Positions 1-10,770 of a DNA stretch of 64,000 nucleotides are shown here, piece after piece. The notes below the pieces were generated by a model. The model was not told the origin of the DNA. It saw only the letters and a list, made by a program, of their open reading frames with translations, and searched no databases. The stretch is from Cadophora sp. MPI-SDFR-AT-0126 (Eukaryota; Ascomycota; Leotiomycetes; Helotiales; Ploettnerulaceae), in the NCBI GenBank assembly GCA_020747065.1, contig JAGMVK010000005.1:558001-622000 (forward strand), read 5' to 3'. A program made the translations under genes and the position numbers. Each line of letters starts with the position of its first letter. Within the stretch, counting starts at the first letter, position 1.

Positions 1-1
1 C

Positions 2-1741
2 GAGCGAGATTCTGTCAAATTTCCAGCCCTATGGTATTATCCAGTCCACGCCAAAGCGTTCACTGTATGCTCACACTGCTACAACACTATCAGAGGTGTG
101 GTTGAATCAGAATGTGGCATATCATTCGAGTCGTTCACAAGTACCAAGCACCAAACGCTACATTGCATGTTCGGACGACCACATCCGAGAGCTCTGTTTA
201 AGACAAATAATTTTGGAGCTCTGAGAACATTCATGGCTTCTAGAGCAGCACTGAGAGTAAGTGCATGCCATGGCATGGAAGGAGTAAACGCCAACTCGAA
301 CACGACATGGTTCAGACCTAAGCATGGTGATATCCAGGGCATGGTCAGCTGCGAGGCTTGCTTTGAGGATTACATCGCGCATACGTCTTTTTCCTCCCGT
401 TTCGAGAAGAGCGCGCCTCAACCAGCGGGTCAGATATGGGCATGTGATATTGCGGTTCCTCATATCCGTCGCACCTTGGAAGCATACTCGGATGGCAGTC
501 GTGATGACTGGCGAGCATTTGTTGCTGCAGCAAAACATAGATTGACAGTCCCAGCTTGTGAGCCATATAAAGAGAGAACCGTCCAGTCGACGAGATGGTT
601 TCGCTCAAGAGAGAGCTTGCCCGGTTGCTTTATTTGCGAGGCCTGCTATTTGGACGGGATAGTCACGACTTGCGTTGAAGGTCACTTCACATCAGCCCCG
701 TTGAGTAGTGGTGAACTTCAACACAAAAAGAATTTGACTTGTACACTTGGCTACCTCCCCATGGCCATCGCCCTCCAAGAAGCGATCTTCTCGAAAAATT
801 TCAAGCTATGGCATGAAGCAGCCAGAATCTTCATGAACGAGGATCTCTGTGATGGAAAAGCCCGAAAAGGCAAATCCTACATTTTGGTTCCCAAAGATGA
901 CAAAGGCACCGTTGACTTCAACATGTGCCGCAGCTGTTATGTTTGCTACATCAATGTCTTCGGATTCGGTCAATACTTCAAGCAGGTCGATATGAACAAT
1001 CACGCCCCAGCCCCATTTGGCAATGGCTACCTCGAATGGGCCTGCGATTTCCACCCCTCGCGTCACGGATTCACCAAATACTTAGACGCGCTTTCCGAAG
1101 CCATTTCAGTGGGGGACTTCGGTATTCTCGGAGACTTCATAGTCCGCTACCAAGGCGTAACGCAGCCCTGTCCTCGCTCGACGTTCGTAACAGGACGACG
1201 ATGGTACGGCAATGCAGACTTCTCTGCGTGTCCAGATTGCTTCGAGGAGACCATTCAAGGTACGGCGCTAGAATCCATGATCGTGGTCCGTAACCAGATC
1301 CAGCAAGCTGAAAATTCTTGCGACATTTACTCGCCACGCATGAGAGCTTTGTGGAGAGAAGCCTGCGAGAAGAACGACTATGCTGGATTTGTCGAAATGG
1401 TGCGCCATCGCGCTAGTGTGTATTGGCAGACTGTGCCGGTCATGAACCGTCTTTTATCGCAGCAGAGAATCAGCCTCATGCAGCAGCAGACTCTGAATGG
1501 GTCGTCCATGCTTTACCAGCGTTTGGATATGACGGCTTCTGCGTCATCATACATCAATTATACTGGTATCTCGCAGCCGACCTACACTTATGGTGCGGCT
1601 GATGTTGGTTACGGGTATGCCTCAACTTATGGTGTTGAGGCTGCGAGGTTGGGGCAACAGGCAAATAATCTGGTTCGGAGTAGTGGATCTGCTGCTTCAC
1701 AGGTGGCTTATTTGGAAGCTCTGTGGGAGGCAATTGAGTAG
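2..1741 (+). CDS. Cys/Trp-repeat protein of unknown function (5'-partial)
   Basis: The frame is open from base 2 to the stop at 1739-1741, so the gene begins before the window. The GTG at 98 is not taken as the start because coding-like sequence continues upstream of it. The visible 579 residues contain a repeated unit: an aromatic-rich segment (WYYP, WFRP, WFRS, ILVP, WYGN) followed 8-13 residues later by C-x2-C-Y/F (CSHCY, CEACF, CEACY, CRSCY, CPDCF) and a short acidic/Gly stretch. Five units can be seen. Between them lie WACD-type or C-containing segments followed by basic helices. The paired cysteines would suit metal binding, but that is inference. The C-terminus is rich in Tyr, Gly, Ser and Ala. 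No introns are needed in the visible part. I do not recognise the family and assign no function. Confidence 0.75.
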   Translation, partial: ERDSVKFPALWYYPVHAKAFTVCSHCYNTIRGVVESECGISFESFTSTKHQTLHCMFGRPHPRALFKTNNFGALRTFMASRAALRVSACHGMEGVNANSNTTWFRPKHGDIQGMVSCEACFEDYIAHTSFSSRFEKSAPQPAGQIWACDIAVPHIRRTLEAYSDGSRDDWRAFVAAAKHRLTVPACEPYKERTVQSTRWFRSRESLPGCFICEACYLDGIVTTCVEGHFTSAPLSSGELQHKKNLTCTLGYLPMAIALQEAIFSKNFKLWHEAARIFMNEDLCDGKARKGKSYILVPKDDKGTVDFNMCRSCYVCYINVFGFGQYFKQVDMNNHAPAPFGNGYLEWACDFHPSRHGFTKYLDALSEAISVGDFGILGDFIVRYQGVTQPCPRSTFVTGRRWYGNADFSACPDCFEETIQGTALESMIVVRNQIQQAENSCDIYSPRMRALWREACEKNDYAGFVEMVRHRASVYWQTVPVMNRLLSQQRISLMQQQTLNGSSMLYQRLDMTASASSYINYTGISQPTYTYGAADVGYGYASTYGVEAARLGQQANNLVRSSGSAASQVAYLEALWEAIE

Positions 1742-2232
1742 GCTTGAATTTGGCCCAAATGTCACCTCTCCGCTATATACTCGTCACAGACAACATACTG
1801 TGTAAGGAATCCTAGTTGGAAATAACTCATAATGATAAGAGAACTTGTTATATGAACTGAAGACTGAGTAGCTCGGATAAACTCGCAACGCTGTCAGCTG
1901 CGGGACGTCGTCAGCGTCAGCTTGTCCACCAACCAGCACAGAGACTCTGCTGTGCCGCCTCATCACTTCAATGCTGACAGTCGCAGCATACCTTTTCCGT
2001 CAAAGGTTCACCCTGCCGAGGTTCCTGCAGAAATCGTAAATCCGACTATTTTTATCCAATCCATTTTTCCGCATCGAGTATAGGGACATCTGACTGGAAC
2101 GGCCACGGGAACGGACACCCTTACCTTAGTGCTGCCTGCTGCAACATAGACACCTGCACCCGGATACAATAGCATTTTGATACTTTCATCTATATGCAGA
2201 TGAAAAAAATTCTGTACGACAGTCAATGAAGG
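1742..2232. other. Intergenic: 3' flank of repeat protein and P450 promoter
   Basis: No credible gene is seen. A short upstream ORF (ATG at 2226, four codons, stop at 2238-2240) overlaps the P450 start codon at 2233 in another frame. No other element was recognised. Confidence 0.5.
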
Positions 2233-4255
2233 ATGGCTAACTACGCGTGGTTGTTACTGTATACCGTGCTGGCGGAATTTGCCCGCCGCATCATCCTCAC
2301 CTTGATACTGGCCTACACAGGGCCACTTTCCAAAGTTCCAGGACCAGCTTGGAACAAATTGACTCTTGTAATCTGGCAGATGCGTCTTACATCCGGAGAT
2401 TTTTATTACGAGCTCCCGAAGCTGTTTGAAAAGTATGGTGATACAGTCCGTATTGGTATGTTTGGTGTTCGTTTACTCTTGCGATTGAGCAAGAGGATAT
2501 TCTGGCGATAAAGTGGTTGTTGACACTCGGTTGTGTAGCTCCAGAGCGTGTCCTTGTCAAGGGGAAAGATACTGTGCAGCAATTGCTTGTCGAAAATGTG
2601 CTGAAGAAATCGCCCGTCTACGATGGGTTTCGGCCAGATCGCCATCATGCAGATATTTTCACTGAGAGGGAGAAGGATGCCCACAAGCAACGAGTACGTA
2701 CTCATTGATCATGGAAGGTAGCCATGTGTTACAGTTTACTGACGACTTTTCCATCCGTAGAGACGACTGTTGTCCAATGGGTTTTCCATCAGCTACCTCA
2801 ATCATCTGGAACCAACGATGATGGAGTGCGTAGACGTGTTTCAACAATTCCTCGAGCAGAAATGTAAGGAGGGGAACGGGTCCGTAGAAGTTGACATGTT
2901 CTCAAACCTCGCCAATGTCACGGCAGTAAGTCAAGTCAAAGTCACTCATAATTGCCGGTCCCTATTCCTCTCTCCAACATCCAACATTCCATGTCTCGAA
3001 CTTCATCTGACAAAATTCAGGATGTCCTCACCGCAACAGTATTTGGAGAATCCTGGAACCTGACCAAAACCAACAACACGCACCTGAAAGAAATGTTCTC
3101 CAGGCAACTTCGGAAAATGCTAATCCACGCCCAGTTTCCGTTTCTGAAATATTTGCCTTTCGTTCCCAACCCTGTGGATCCCGAGATTCAACGACGCCTT
3201 GACGACATCCTAGCGAAAAGGCGAAGCTTGGGCACGAAGAATTCCAAGAAGGATCTCCTGCAGATGTTGATTGATACGAAGGAGAAGTATCCCAGCGAGT
3301 AGTAAGTCTGTCCATCTTGTTAACCTTTCGACATTGATGAGAAACGGTCGTCCAAGCCTCTCCTCGATACACGGTCTGAAGCAAGCTAGACACTTCAAGG
3401 ATTCAGCATTACTGACTCTGCATCATTCCGCAGCTTGGAAGGTCATATCAAAGCAGACATGGCATTATTCATGGTCGCCGGAACAGACACGTCGAGCGTC
3501 ACTCTCACCTTCTGCCTGGTCCTTCTCCTCAACAACCCCGACAAGCTCAAGAAGCTCGCCGCAGAACTAGATGAAGCCTTCCCTTCACGGGACGATCCTA
3601 TAACGTTTGAGGAAACCAACAATCTACCATATCTGAACGCCGCGTTGAATGAGAGTATGCGAGTCATGCCTGCTGCTGTTGGTACGTCTGATTGACACAA
3701 TTTTGCTTCTGGAAATGATATCGTGCAAATTCTGATTATACTCGCAGCTTTCGGAAGACTGGTAACAGAAACAATTGTGGTAAATGGCTATGAGATCCCA
3801 CCCGGAGTAAGACAAGACCATCTCCTCGCTCAAGCCAAGCATACTGACTCCAAACTCAGACACAAATATTAATCGACCTCGCCGAACTCGGCAGAGATCC
3901 CAAATACTGGCCAGATCCAGAACGGTACATCCCAGAGCGTTGGCTCGGACCGTACAAGGGACATGAGGTAGACCGCAAAGCTACCTTGCCGTTCTCTACT
4001 GGGCCGAGGAATTGCATCGGGATGCAGTATGGTCCCCCTTTTGTTCTCGCTTACGTCAATTTGAACTTTTATGGTTTTTACAGATGCTGACTTGACTGTA
4101 GATTTGCTCTGAGAGAATTGAGACTGCTATTGGCAATGGTAGTGCGGAAGTTTGAACTGAGCCTCGTACCGAATCAATCGCACGAGCTGAGGCTATTCTT
4201 GGTTCCGATCTTTGTGTCGAAGCAGTATCTTGTTGGGATGAAGCCTCGTGAATAA
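2233..4255 (+). CDS. Cytochrome P450 monooxygenase
   Basis: Eight exons fit the reading frame: 2233-2455, 2539-2693, 2761-2925, 3021-3301, 3434-3681, 3748-3806, 3860-4026 and 4102-4255, giving 483 residues, a usual length for a microsomal P450. The N-terminus has a hydrophobic anchor (about residues 5-30) followed by a proline hinge (KVPGPAW). Joining exons 1 and 2 yields the familiar GDTVRIAPERV segment. The I-helix AGTDTSS lies near residues 289-295, the ExxR pair is ESMR near residue 350, and the heme loop is FSTGPRNCIG with the iron-ligand Cys near residue 429. The expected role is NADPH-dependent oxidation at the ER membrane. The substrate cannot be read from the sequence. All key residues are present, so the gene looks functional. 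The convergent neighbour is a degraded Zn2Cys6 regulator; no other biosynthetic genes adjoin, so a metabolite cluster is not supported. Confidence 0.93.
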
Positions 4256-4439
4256 CTAATCTCATTTGAAATTTGGTCACTCCTCTGTTTTCAGAGATAG
4301 GGCAGCAGTTTTGTTGTTACAGTGGAATTGGTTGCGGTGTTTGAGCACCTCAGAGCCAATCGTGAGGGGGACCAATCATTTGTTGACTTCTGTGCATTTC
4401 TCTATCTACCCATGCTGCCGAGACTTAATCTCCATCTTC

Positions 4440-6188
4440 TCACCATATAATATTTCTTTCACCCACTGCGAATCTCAATCCATTCTCGCATTCCACAGCT
4501 TGTAAGTATCGGATGTGCCCCCTCCGTTTGTAGAGATCAAAAGTGGTTTTAAGCGAAGTGACTCTCCTTTCCTCCGGTGGAAGCGCATGGTCCTCGTACA
4601 GGTCTTCTCCTCGCTCAGCATATCCCTCTCCAGCTCTCCCTTCCTCAACACTAACCACCACCCTTGCAACCTTACACACAAAAACAGCATCCCAGATCCC
4701 CTCTCGTCTCGGCATACCCTCCAGCATATTCAAAGCCCTCTTCCTAATTGCCCCATCTCTACACTTCAACGCCACAAAGTACAAACTCCTAATGAGAATA
4801 CTGCTAGTGATGAACGTCGGTCTCACACTCCTCGAAGACGGACCACCCAAATGCAGATCCTCAGCTAGTTGTAACGCGCATTCGAAATCGGGGATGTAGG
4901 CATCGTATGCTGCTTCTGGACCAAAACAGCAGGAGAGAGAGATCGAGCGCAAGTCACGCGGAGCGAGAGCGCGGTCACAGAGAGGTTTGCGTCGGGGTTG
5001 TACGATTGGCGAGTGCTGTAGACATGGGCTTGGAAGGTGGAGATCCATTGTTGTAGCAGGTTTTGGAACATACCTGCGCGGTTTTGCTGCTCGATTGTAG
5101 GTATCAGACCAGCAGCTAGATGAGCTCCCTGATAGCACGTTCCGGACTCTTCGGCGAGAAATGACCACCGCTGTTCATTACACGACGTGACGAACCATCC
5201 GACTTCGCGCAGGAGTAGATCCAGATACTTCCTTGCCGAAGTGAAACTCTCAAAAGTGTCTGTCGGCATGTAGTAGAATATGCCCACAACAGCTGCCTCG
5301 ACATCTGGTTGTGGGCTGAGCTAACTGGCATCGTACAGACCAGTGACATCGCTCTCGAGCCTCGAAAGCACAGAGAGCATTTCATCTTCGAGAAAACCAG
5401 GGAGAGCCTGTCGTTCTTCGAAAGAGATACAATGAGGTTGTTTGCTGCAAAAGTCATCGAGCATGGAGATTCCGCTTTGGATATGCGCTACAGCTGTTGA
5501 TGTCGATCCGTGCATACATTCGAAGCAGACAGAGAGAAAACTTGAGATCAGCAGGACACGAGTATCTACTTGGGTTTCTGGTGTAGCGGCAATTGATGTG
5601 CGCGTCAGTCGAAGGGCTTTGCCGTATTGCTGGAGAGCAAAACGGTAGTGTGCGCTTTGATGGAGTTTGGTGTCTGCTTTGTGAGGGTACGGATCGCCGT
5701 CTAAAGCTTTATGTAGGGCGCCGAGGGCGATGACACTGTGTTTAATGGGAAGTGCTGACTCGGTGGCTTGGAGTACGATACGATTCCAGAGAGTGGTATC
5801 TAAGTATTCTGCAAGCGTTGACGCCTTTGTTTGCCGGAATACTTCGAGATAGCGATATTCTTGGTCAGAGAGAAGGCATGCCGGCTGCACCACTGGTGTT
5901 ATCTTGAGGGGCATCAAGGATGTTCCTTGGCTTTTTGGAAGGATGGGGAAGAAAGTCCCTCTGCCTTCTCTGCCCTTTGGTCGCTTGATCACGTATCCGT
6001 CGCATTTTATGTGCAAGTCCCTGCAACGATTACAAAATGGCTTGGCCTCGTCGCACTTGACTCGACGTATCCTGATCAGTTAGCACGATACCGGTAGAAC
6101 GATTGGATACACAGAAAAAGCCATACTTGCAAGTCTTGCATCCATTTCGGGACTTCTTCCCTGTTGGTGCAGGTAGTGGTGGTGCCAT
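4440..6188 (-). pseudogene. Zn2Cys6 transcription factor, apparently disrupted
   Basis: The start ATG is at 6186-6188. Exon 1 (6188-6127) and the next exon from 6071 splice to give a complete binuclear zinc cluster: GCKTCKIRRVKC followed by CNRC and CDGY. The frame then runs through a fungal-specific regulatory region (residues of the type LSDQEYRYLEVF, ALGALHKA). Two breaks follow. A TAG stands in frame at 5323-5321, with matching coding sequence continuing in the same frame to about 4940. There the coding signal shifts by one base, from LRVTC to SISLSCCFGPEAAYDAY, and runs to the stop at 4440. Removing 36 nt (GT at 5335-ish to AG) would hide the TAG, but that is short for an intron here and the donor is poor. 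No GT..AG pair I tried repairs the second shift. A sequencing error remains possible. It would have been a nuclear regulator. Confidence 0.7.
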
Positions 6189-8128
6189 TGGAGGACAGTC
6201 TGGAGTTGCATCTATGAAATGCTTGTCCGATGTATGCTTTGATTGTCGAACTTTGGTGGCTGAATAGCGGCCTGTCGCGCCGGTATCGATTCTTGACCAT
6301 CAGGCGCAAGCAGTACAGGGTGTTCTGTGTCACATATATGCGGTTGACGCCTTTGCCCAGAGCCTCACAAACGGACTCTCGGCGGAGTCTGCGCTCTCAA
6401 ACTTCATGTCCGCTGGAGGCACAGCCAAATCTTACTGCGTGTGACAGCTGTCCTCTAACGTATACAGGGTACTTTCGTGAGCTACTCAAGGATACTCGAA
6501 AGTCTAGCCACGATCAAATTTATAAGCTCGAAAGAATTGAAGATCTTGAATCCTCGCCGAATGGTGGGGGCCAAAACATGCCCAAGGGTAGGGCGGAGTT
6601 GGGGAGTCTGCTTGGATTCTGATTAGCGAGAAACCCGATTGGCTTATAAGCGGTTGCTGTTGGTTGGCCGAGAGTACGTGTAAGTCTCGAAACGGATGTG
6701 AGGCTGAAAGATGGAGATGCGGCAACCCGATTCTGGGATCATAAGTGGAGAATGCTTCAAGAGCCTTGAAGGATTGGATGGAATTGACAGTGATGTACAC
6801 TAAAGATTTGTGGAGCTTCGAGCAGAGCATTTCCCAGAAGTACTGCCTACTCTTCCCCGACAACCTGCCTTTATGCCCTTCCAGGCTGTGTCCTTTTCGA
6901 GCGCAGTTTCCCCAATCCAAGGCTTTCCAAAGTTGGGAATGTCAAATCGAAATCAACGAACAGACTGTGGATTAGCCGCACTGTCATCCTGGATGTCCCT
7001 AACCTCCTCTTGAGATGGAGTGTCTTCCTTCTAAACATACATAATGAGAGCGGAAATATGAATGACAGCAGTGGACGATTCATGAAAGGTGTTCATCTAC
7101 AATTCTCATCCTGCAAATATATGCAAAAGGGAGTGCAGTAGCGACCAAGACACTAACAACAACAGAATCGACGGTTAAAACAGTACCCACTCTACTGGCA
7201 CTCATCTACATCTCATATCTCGTATTCAACGCCGAGCCCTTTCATCACTCCCCACGCAGAAAGCAGCAATATTCTCAAGCTGTCGCACGAGCTAGGCAAC
7301 TCACCCACACCTTTGCCTGATTATAACTTAGCTCGACCTTCATGGCCAGTTTACTTCCTCGAATCCTGGGTTTTAGCAGTGGGATGATTGATGCCCCGTA
7401 CACAAGAGTGCGTCGGAAAGGCGAGTGAGTTCATTCCTATCCAGTTCAATCGCCTCTGAACTCTGACTCTGACTACAGTAAGTAGATAGAAACAAAGGAA
7501 ATCCAATCCTTGATTTCTGCCCTGTCATGGGCAATCCGACAATCCGGAATTCCAGCACTCAAATCGTTCCTCCCATTTTGCGTTCGGAAACGTTTCCCAC
7601 CGCAAGGACATCAAGCCTCTCTGTCTGCCCTCCCAGAACTTCATGGCACATCCCTCATACGAGTGTCTCTTCCCATCCTTCCATCCTTCCTTCCGTATTC
7701 CCAGCCCACTTTGCCATGCCTATGCCCGCTATGCCATCCATCCCTCCATCCGTCTAATCGCGTTGTCGAGTTCACCCACCTAAATCCATCCAATGCCCAA
7801 TTGATCCAGCCAGCTGTCTCTCAAACCAAACATACTTCTGGTACTGATGGTGGGGAAAGCATCGTATCGTGCGTCCGTTCATGAATTTACAAAACACAAG
7901 GCGAAACAAATCCCAACCTGAACGCCTTGCTGTCTCGCAGTATTTAATGTGATGAGATTGGTGCACTCTGATGCTCGCAGTCATCAAAGATTGGAATTCG
8001 AGTTTGTTATCAAAGAAAGCTTTGTGTGCATCATGTCCAGCTAGATATCTTATGGGAGGATTTCGGAATATGTCCCGCTAATTTTTGGGTCGATTCTCGA
8101 TTTTTGTATAGAGATACCAGGAAGCATA
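6189..8128. other. Intergenic between Zn2Cys6 gene and PAK kinase
   Basis: About 1.9 kb with only scattered short ORFs on both strands, none with recognisable motifs or consistent splice structure. Positions 7670-7755 hold a CCATCC/TTCC-rich simple-sequence stretch. The right part is presumably the 3' UTR of the kinase gene. Confidence 0.5.
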
Positions 8129-10770
8129 TTACGATGCTGCGGCCTTTTGGGCCTTTTCTTGTGCGCGAGCACTGCGGGCGGAGCGGACCAGTGGCGAAAG
8201 CTGGATCAGATCGGCGCATTGCTTCATGAAGTCATGCTGTGATACTTGTCAGCTTGAATACACGGCGCATACGCAGAAACACTTACTCGTAAGAGGTCAT
8301 GAGCACTTGCGCGCTTCTCTGGGTCTACCTTCAGCGCAAAGTACAGGAAATCCTTGAATACTGGACTCAAAGCATGCTCATCCTTGATTGCTGGAGTACC
8401 GTTTGTGGCGATTAGATACAGTGCTCGGAGCGGCGACTCGGTCAGATATGGGGGTTCGCCTTCGATCATCTCGATGGCCATGATTCCAAGAGACCATATA
8501 TCAACTTTACGACCATATTCCTTTCGTGTCACAACCTCAGGAGCCATCCAGTAGGGGGTTCCGACCATGGTTGTTCGCTTGTTATGAGCTTCGTTGATCT
8601 GAGCGCAGAAACCAAAATCGGCTGGGCAAGGTTAGCACATAATTTTTAACCATGTGTAATGGCGTGACTCACTAAGCTTGATATTTCCATCCATCGAGAG
8701 CAGAATGTTGTCTGATTTGATATCTCGGTGGATGACACCCTTGGAATGGAGGTGTTGGAGCCCCTTCAGTGTTTCTCGGCAAACGGCCGCGATTTGACCT
8801 TCAGACATGATGTTAAATGTAACAACGTCTGTCAGACTTCCGCCTTCCATAAATTCCATGATCACCCACAACTCGCCAGATACCAGATAGCTGTCGATAA
8901 AGTTCACAATGTTCGGATGCGAGCTCTCTTTCATAACGATAATTTCGTTGATGATCAAGTCTTTCTTTGGCTGTTGCTCCAGATTCATTTGTTTGATGGC
9001 AACCAAGCGATTTGTTCCCCTCTCGTAGCCAGTGAACACTCCACCAGAGGCTCCTTGCCCGATCTTTGTGAGGTCTTTGTAAATCTCCCTTGGATCGCCT
9101 TCTGTACAAATCTGCTTTAGGCGTGCAACGATGTCAAAACCGGTACTTTGACGCGCACGGTGTCGTGGTCGAGGACCCGGAGCAGCTCTGACTTGCTGAC
9201 TAGGATGGGGTACGCCATTGAGGTTTGGCGCTTGCTGGAATTGTCCCTGGGAATTTGGAGGTGTAGGTTGCTGTTGGCGCTTACTTGGAGCACGAGAAAG
9301 CGGGCCATGCTGCTGTTGTGCTTGGTGCATGGCAGCTTCTTGCTGTTGCACCAATTGCTGAGTGTAGAGCGCTTGAGGAGAGGCAACTTGTAGTGGTGGA
9401 GCGTATGGAGAATTTCCGTTTGCTCGTGAGTTGGATCTGGACCGATGTTCCTCTGGAAGCATTGGCGCCGAGTCAGGAGGGACATATGCCAATGCTGGTA
9501 AATCTTCGCTTTGTCGAGGCATTCCAATGCCAGAATCCTTTCCGAGCATTGGAGGTGGTGGAGCTGCCCGTGTTGGGAATGCAACGGGGGGCCTAGGAGC
9601 TGGTCGGGTTGGAACCATTCCGTTGACATCCTTCGGTTGCGAGCTGGGAGCTTGTCCTGGTCGTGGTACTGGAGGGGGGGATCTTGGGTTTTCGAAGCTT
9701 GTCTCATGGTTCGACGGGAATCGTGGACTTGCTGGCGGACTGGTCATAGATCCATAATTGGGAGTATTCAGCAAAGCTGGGGAAAGAGGCGCTGGCGTCG
9801 AAGTGCCAACCCGCAATTCTGGCACTCTCGCATTCTCGAATTTGTCCCACACCTCATCTCCGCCTTTATCTGCATTCTCCTTGTAGAAACCAACAATTTC
9901 CATAACCACTTCCGGATTCTGCTCCTGTTCCTTCTTCGTAATGCCGCTATCGTTGATCATGCGTTGCCATTCCTTAGGTAGGCCCTAGATCAATCAGTAA
10001 ACAAGCTATTTTGGCTGGATAACAAAACTGACCGTGAACTGTCCCGTTTGGTTATCATATCCAACGTGGGTGACGTGTACTGGGTTCTCCGGTGCCGATA
10101 TCTTGACGCCTCGAGGGGATCCAACTCCGATGCTGCTCATGAAGCCTGAAAACGCAGATTTCTTTCTTATCATGCCGACCTTAGGCTCCTTGCTCTCATC
10201 TGAATATCGCTTTGGACTGATCAATTGGTTCTCGCTCACGCGAGGAGGTGTCTTCTCGATCATCTTGTCTCCTGCTGAAAAACTTGCAGACTGCCGCAGA
10301 GGCGGGCTCATCATCCGGGAGTCTGACACTGTATGGGTGAGGGGTGGCGGGGGCGGACGTCGCAGAGAGTTCTGATAGCCGGACGCTTTTGTGGAATCGA
10401 TATGATTTAAAATGCCAGAACCATCAAAGGGGGCCCCAATCAGTTCTGACGATGACTTCTCGCTCAGTGGACGCGTTCCTGTTGCATTCCCTGATCCCCC
10501 ACCTTGCGCGCCGAACTCTGAGCTAGCCAGGACTGGAGAGGGTCCGCTGCGATCGAGCGAGGAATTCGACGAGTTCGACGTGTAGGCGATGGGGTTTGGG
10601 GATGTAGTCTTGCGTGAATGTCCGTACACAGGTTGTGATCTGGGGTGAGGGGCTGAGGGGGCTCGCTGAAGGCTACTGGAAGAGCGTTGACTCCTGATGG
10701 ATTGGACTTCAGCTGCTGGCGGGGGCTTCTTGGTGAGTCTTCGAGGGGCAGGCTTTGATATTGACTCCAT
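8129..10770 (-). CDS. p21-activated (PAK/Ste20-family) protein kinase
   Basis: Four exons fit: 10770-10033, 9984-8673, 8621-8287 and 8236-8129, giving 830 residues. Residues 1-225 are Ser/Pro-rich and disordered ([10 protein letters not shown] near the start). A CRIB/PBD that binds Cdc42/Rac-GTP spans about 228-285 ([16 protein letters not shown], then TGQFTGLPKEW across the first intron). A long Pro/Gln-rich linker follows. The kinase domain runs from about 548 to 800 with [25 protein letters not shown] restored across the third exon join, and the PAK activation loop [10 protein letters not shown]. The last exon supplies [12 protein letters not shown], resembling the C-terminal G-beta-binding motif of Ste20. 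No PH domain is present, and the CRIB sequence is of Ste20/PakA rather than Cla4 type. The expected role is polarity, MAP-kinase activation and hyphal morphogenesis. Confidence 0.92.

Noticed and set aside
2233..6188. Secondary-metabolite gene cluster (P450 plus Zn2Cys6 regulator)
   Set aside because: No polyketide synthase, NRPS, terpene synthase or transporter is nearby, and the regulator looks broken; two genes do not make a cluster.
6504..7884. ORFs of 124-138 aa on both strands between the Zn2Cys6 and PAK genes
   Set aside because: No motifs, no splice continuity and low-complexity content; treated as chance.
8129..10770. Cla4-type assignment for the PAK kinase
   Set aside because: No PH domain in the model, and the CRIB sequence and C-terminal G-beta-binding-like motif fit Ste20/PakA better.
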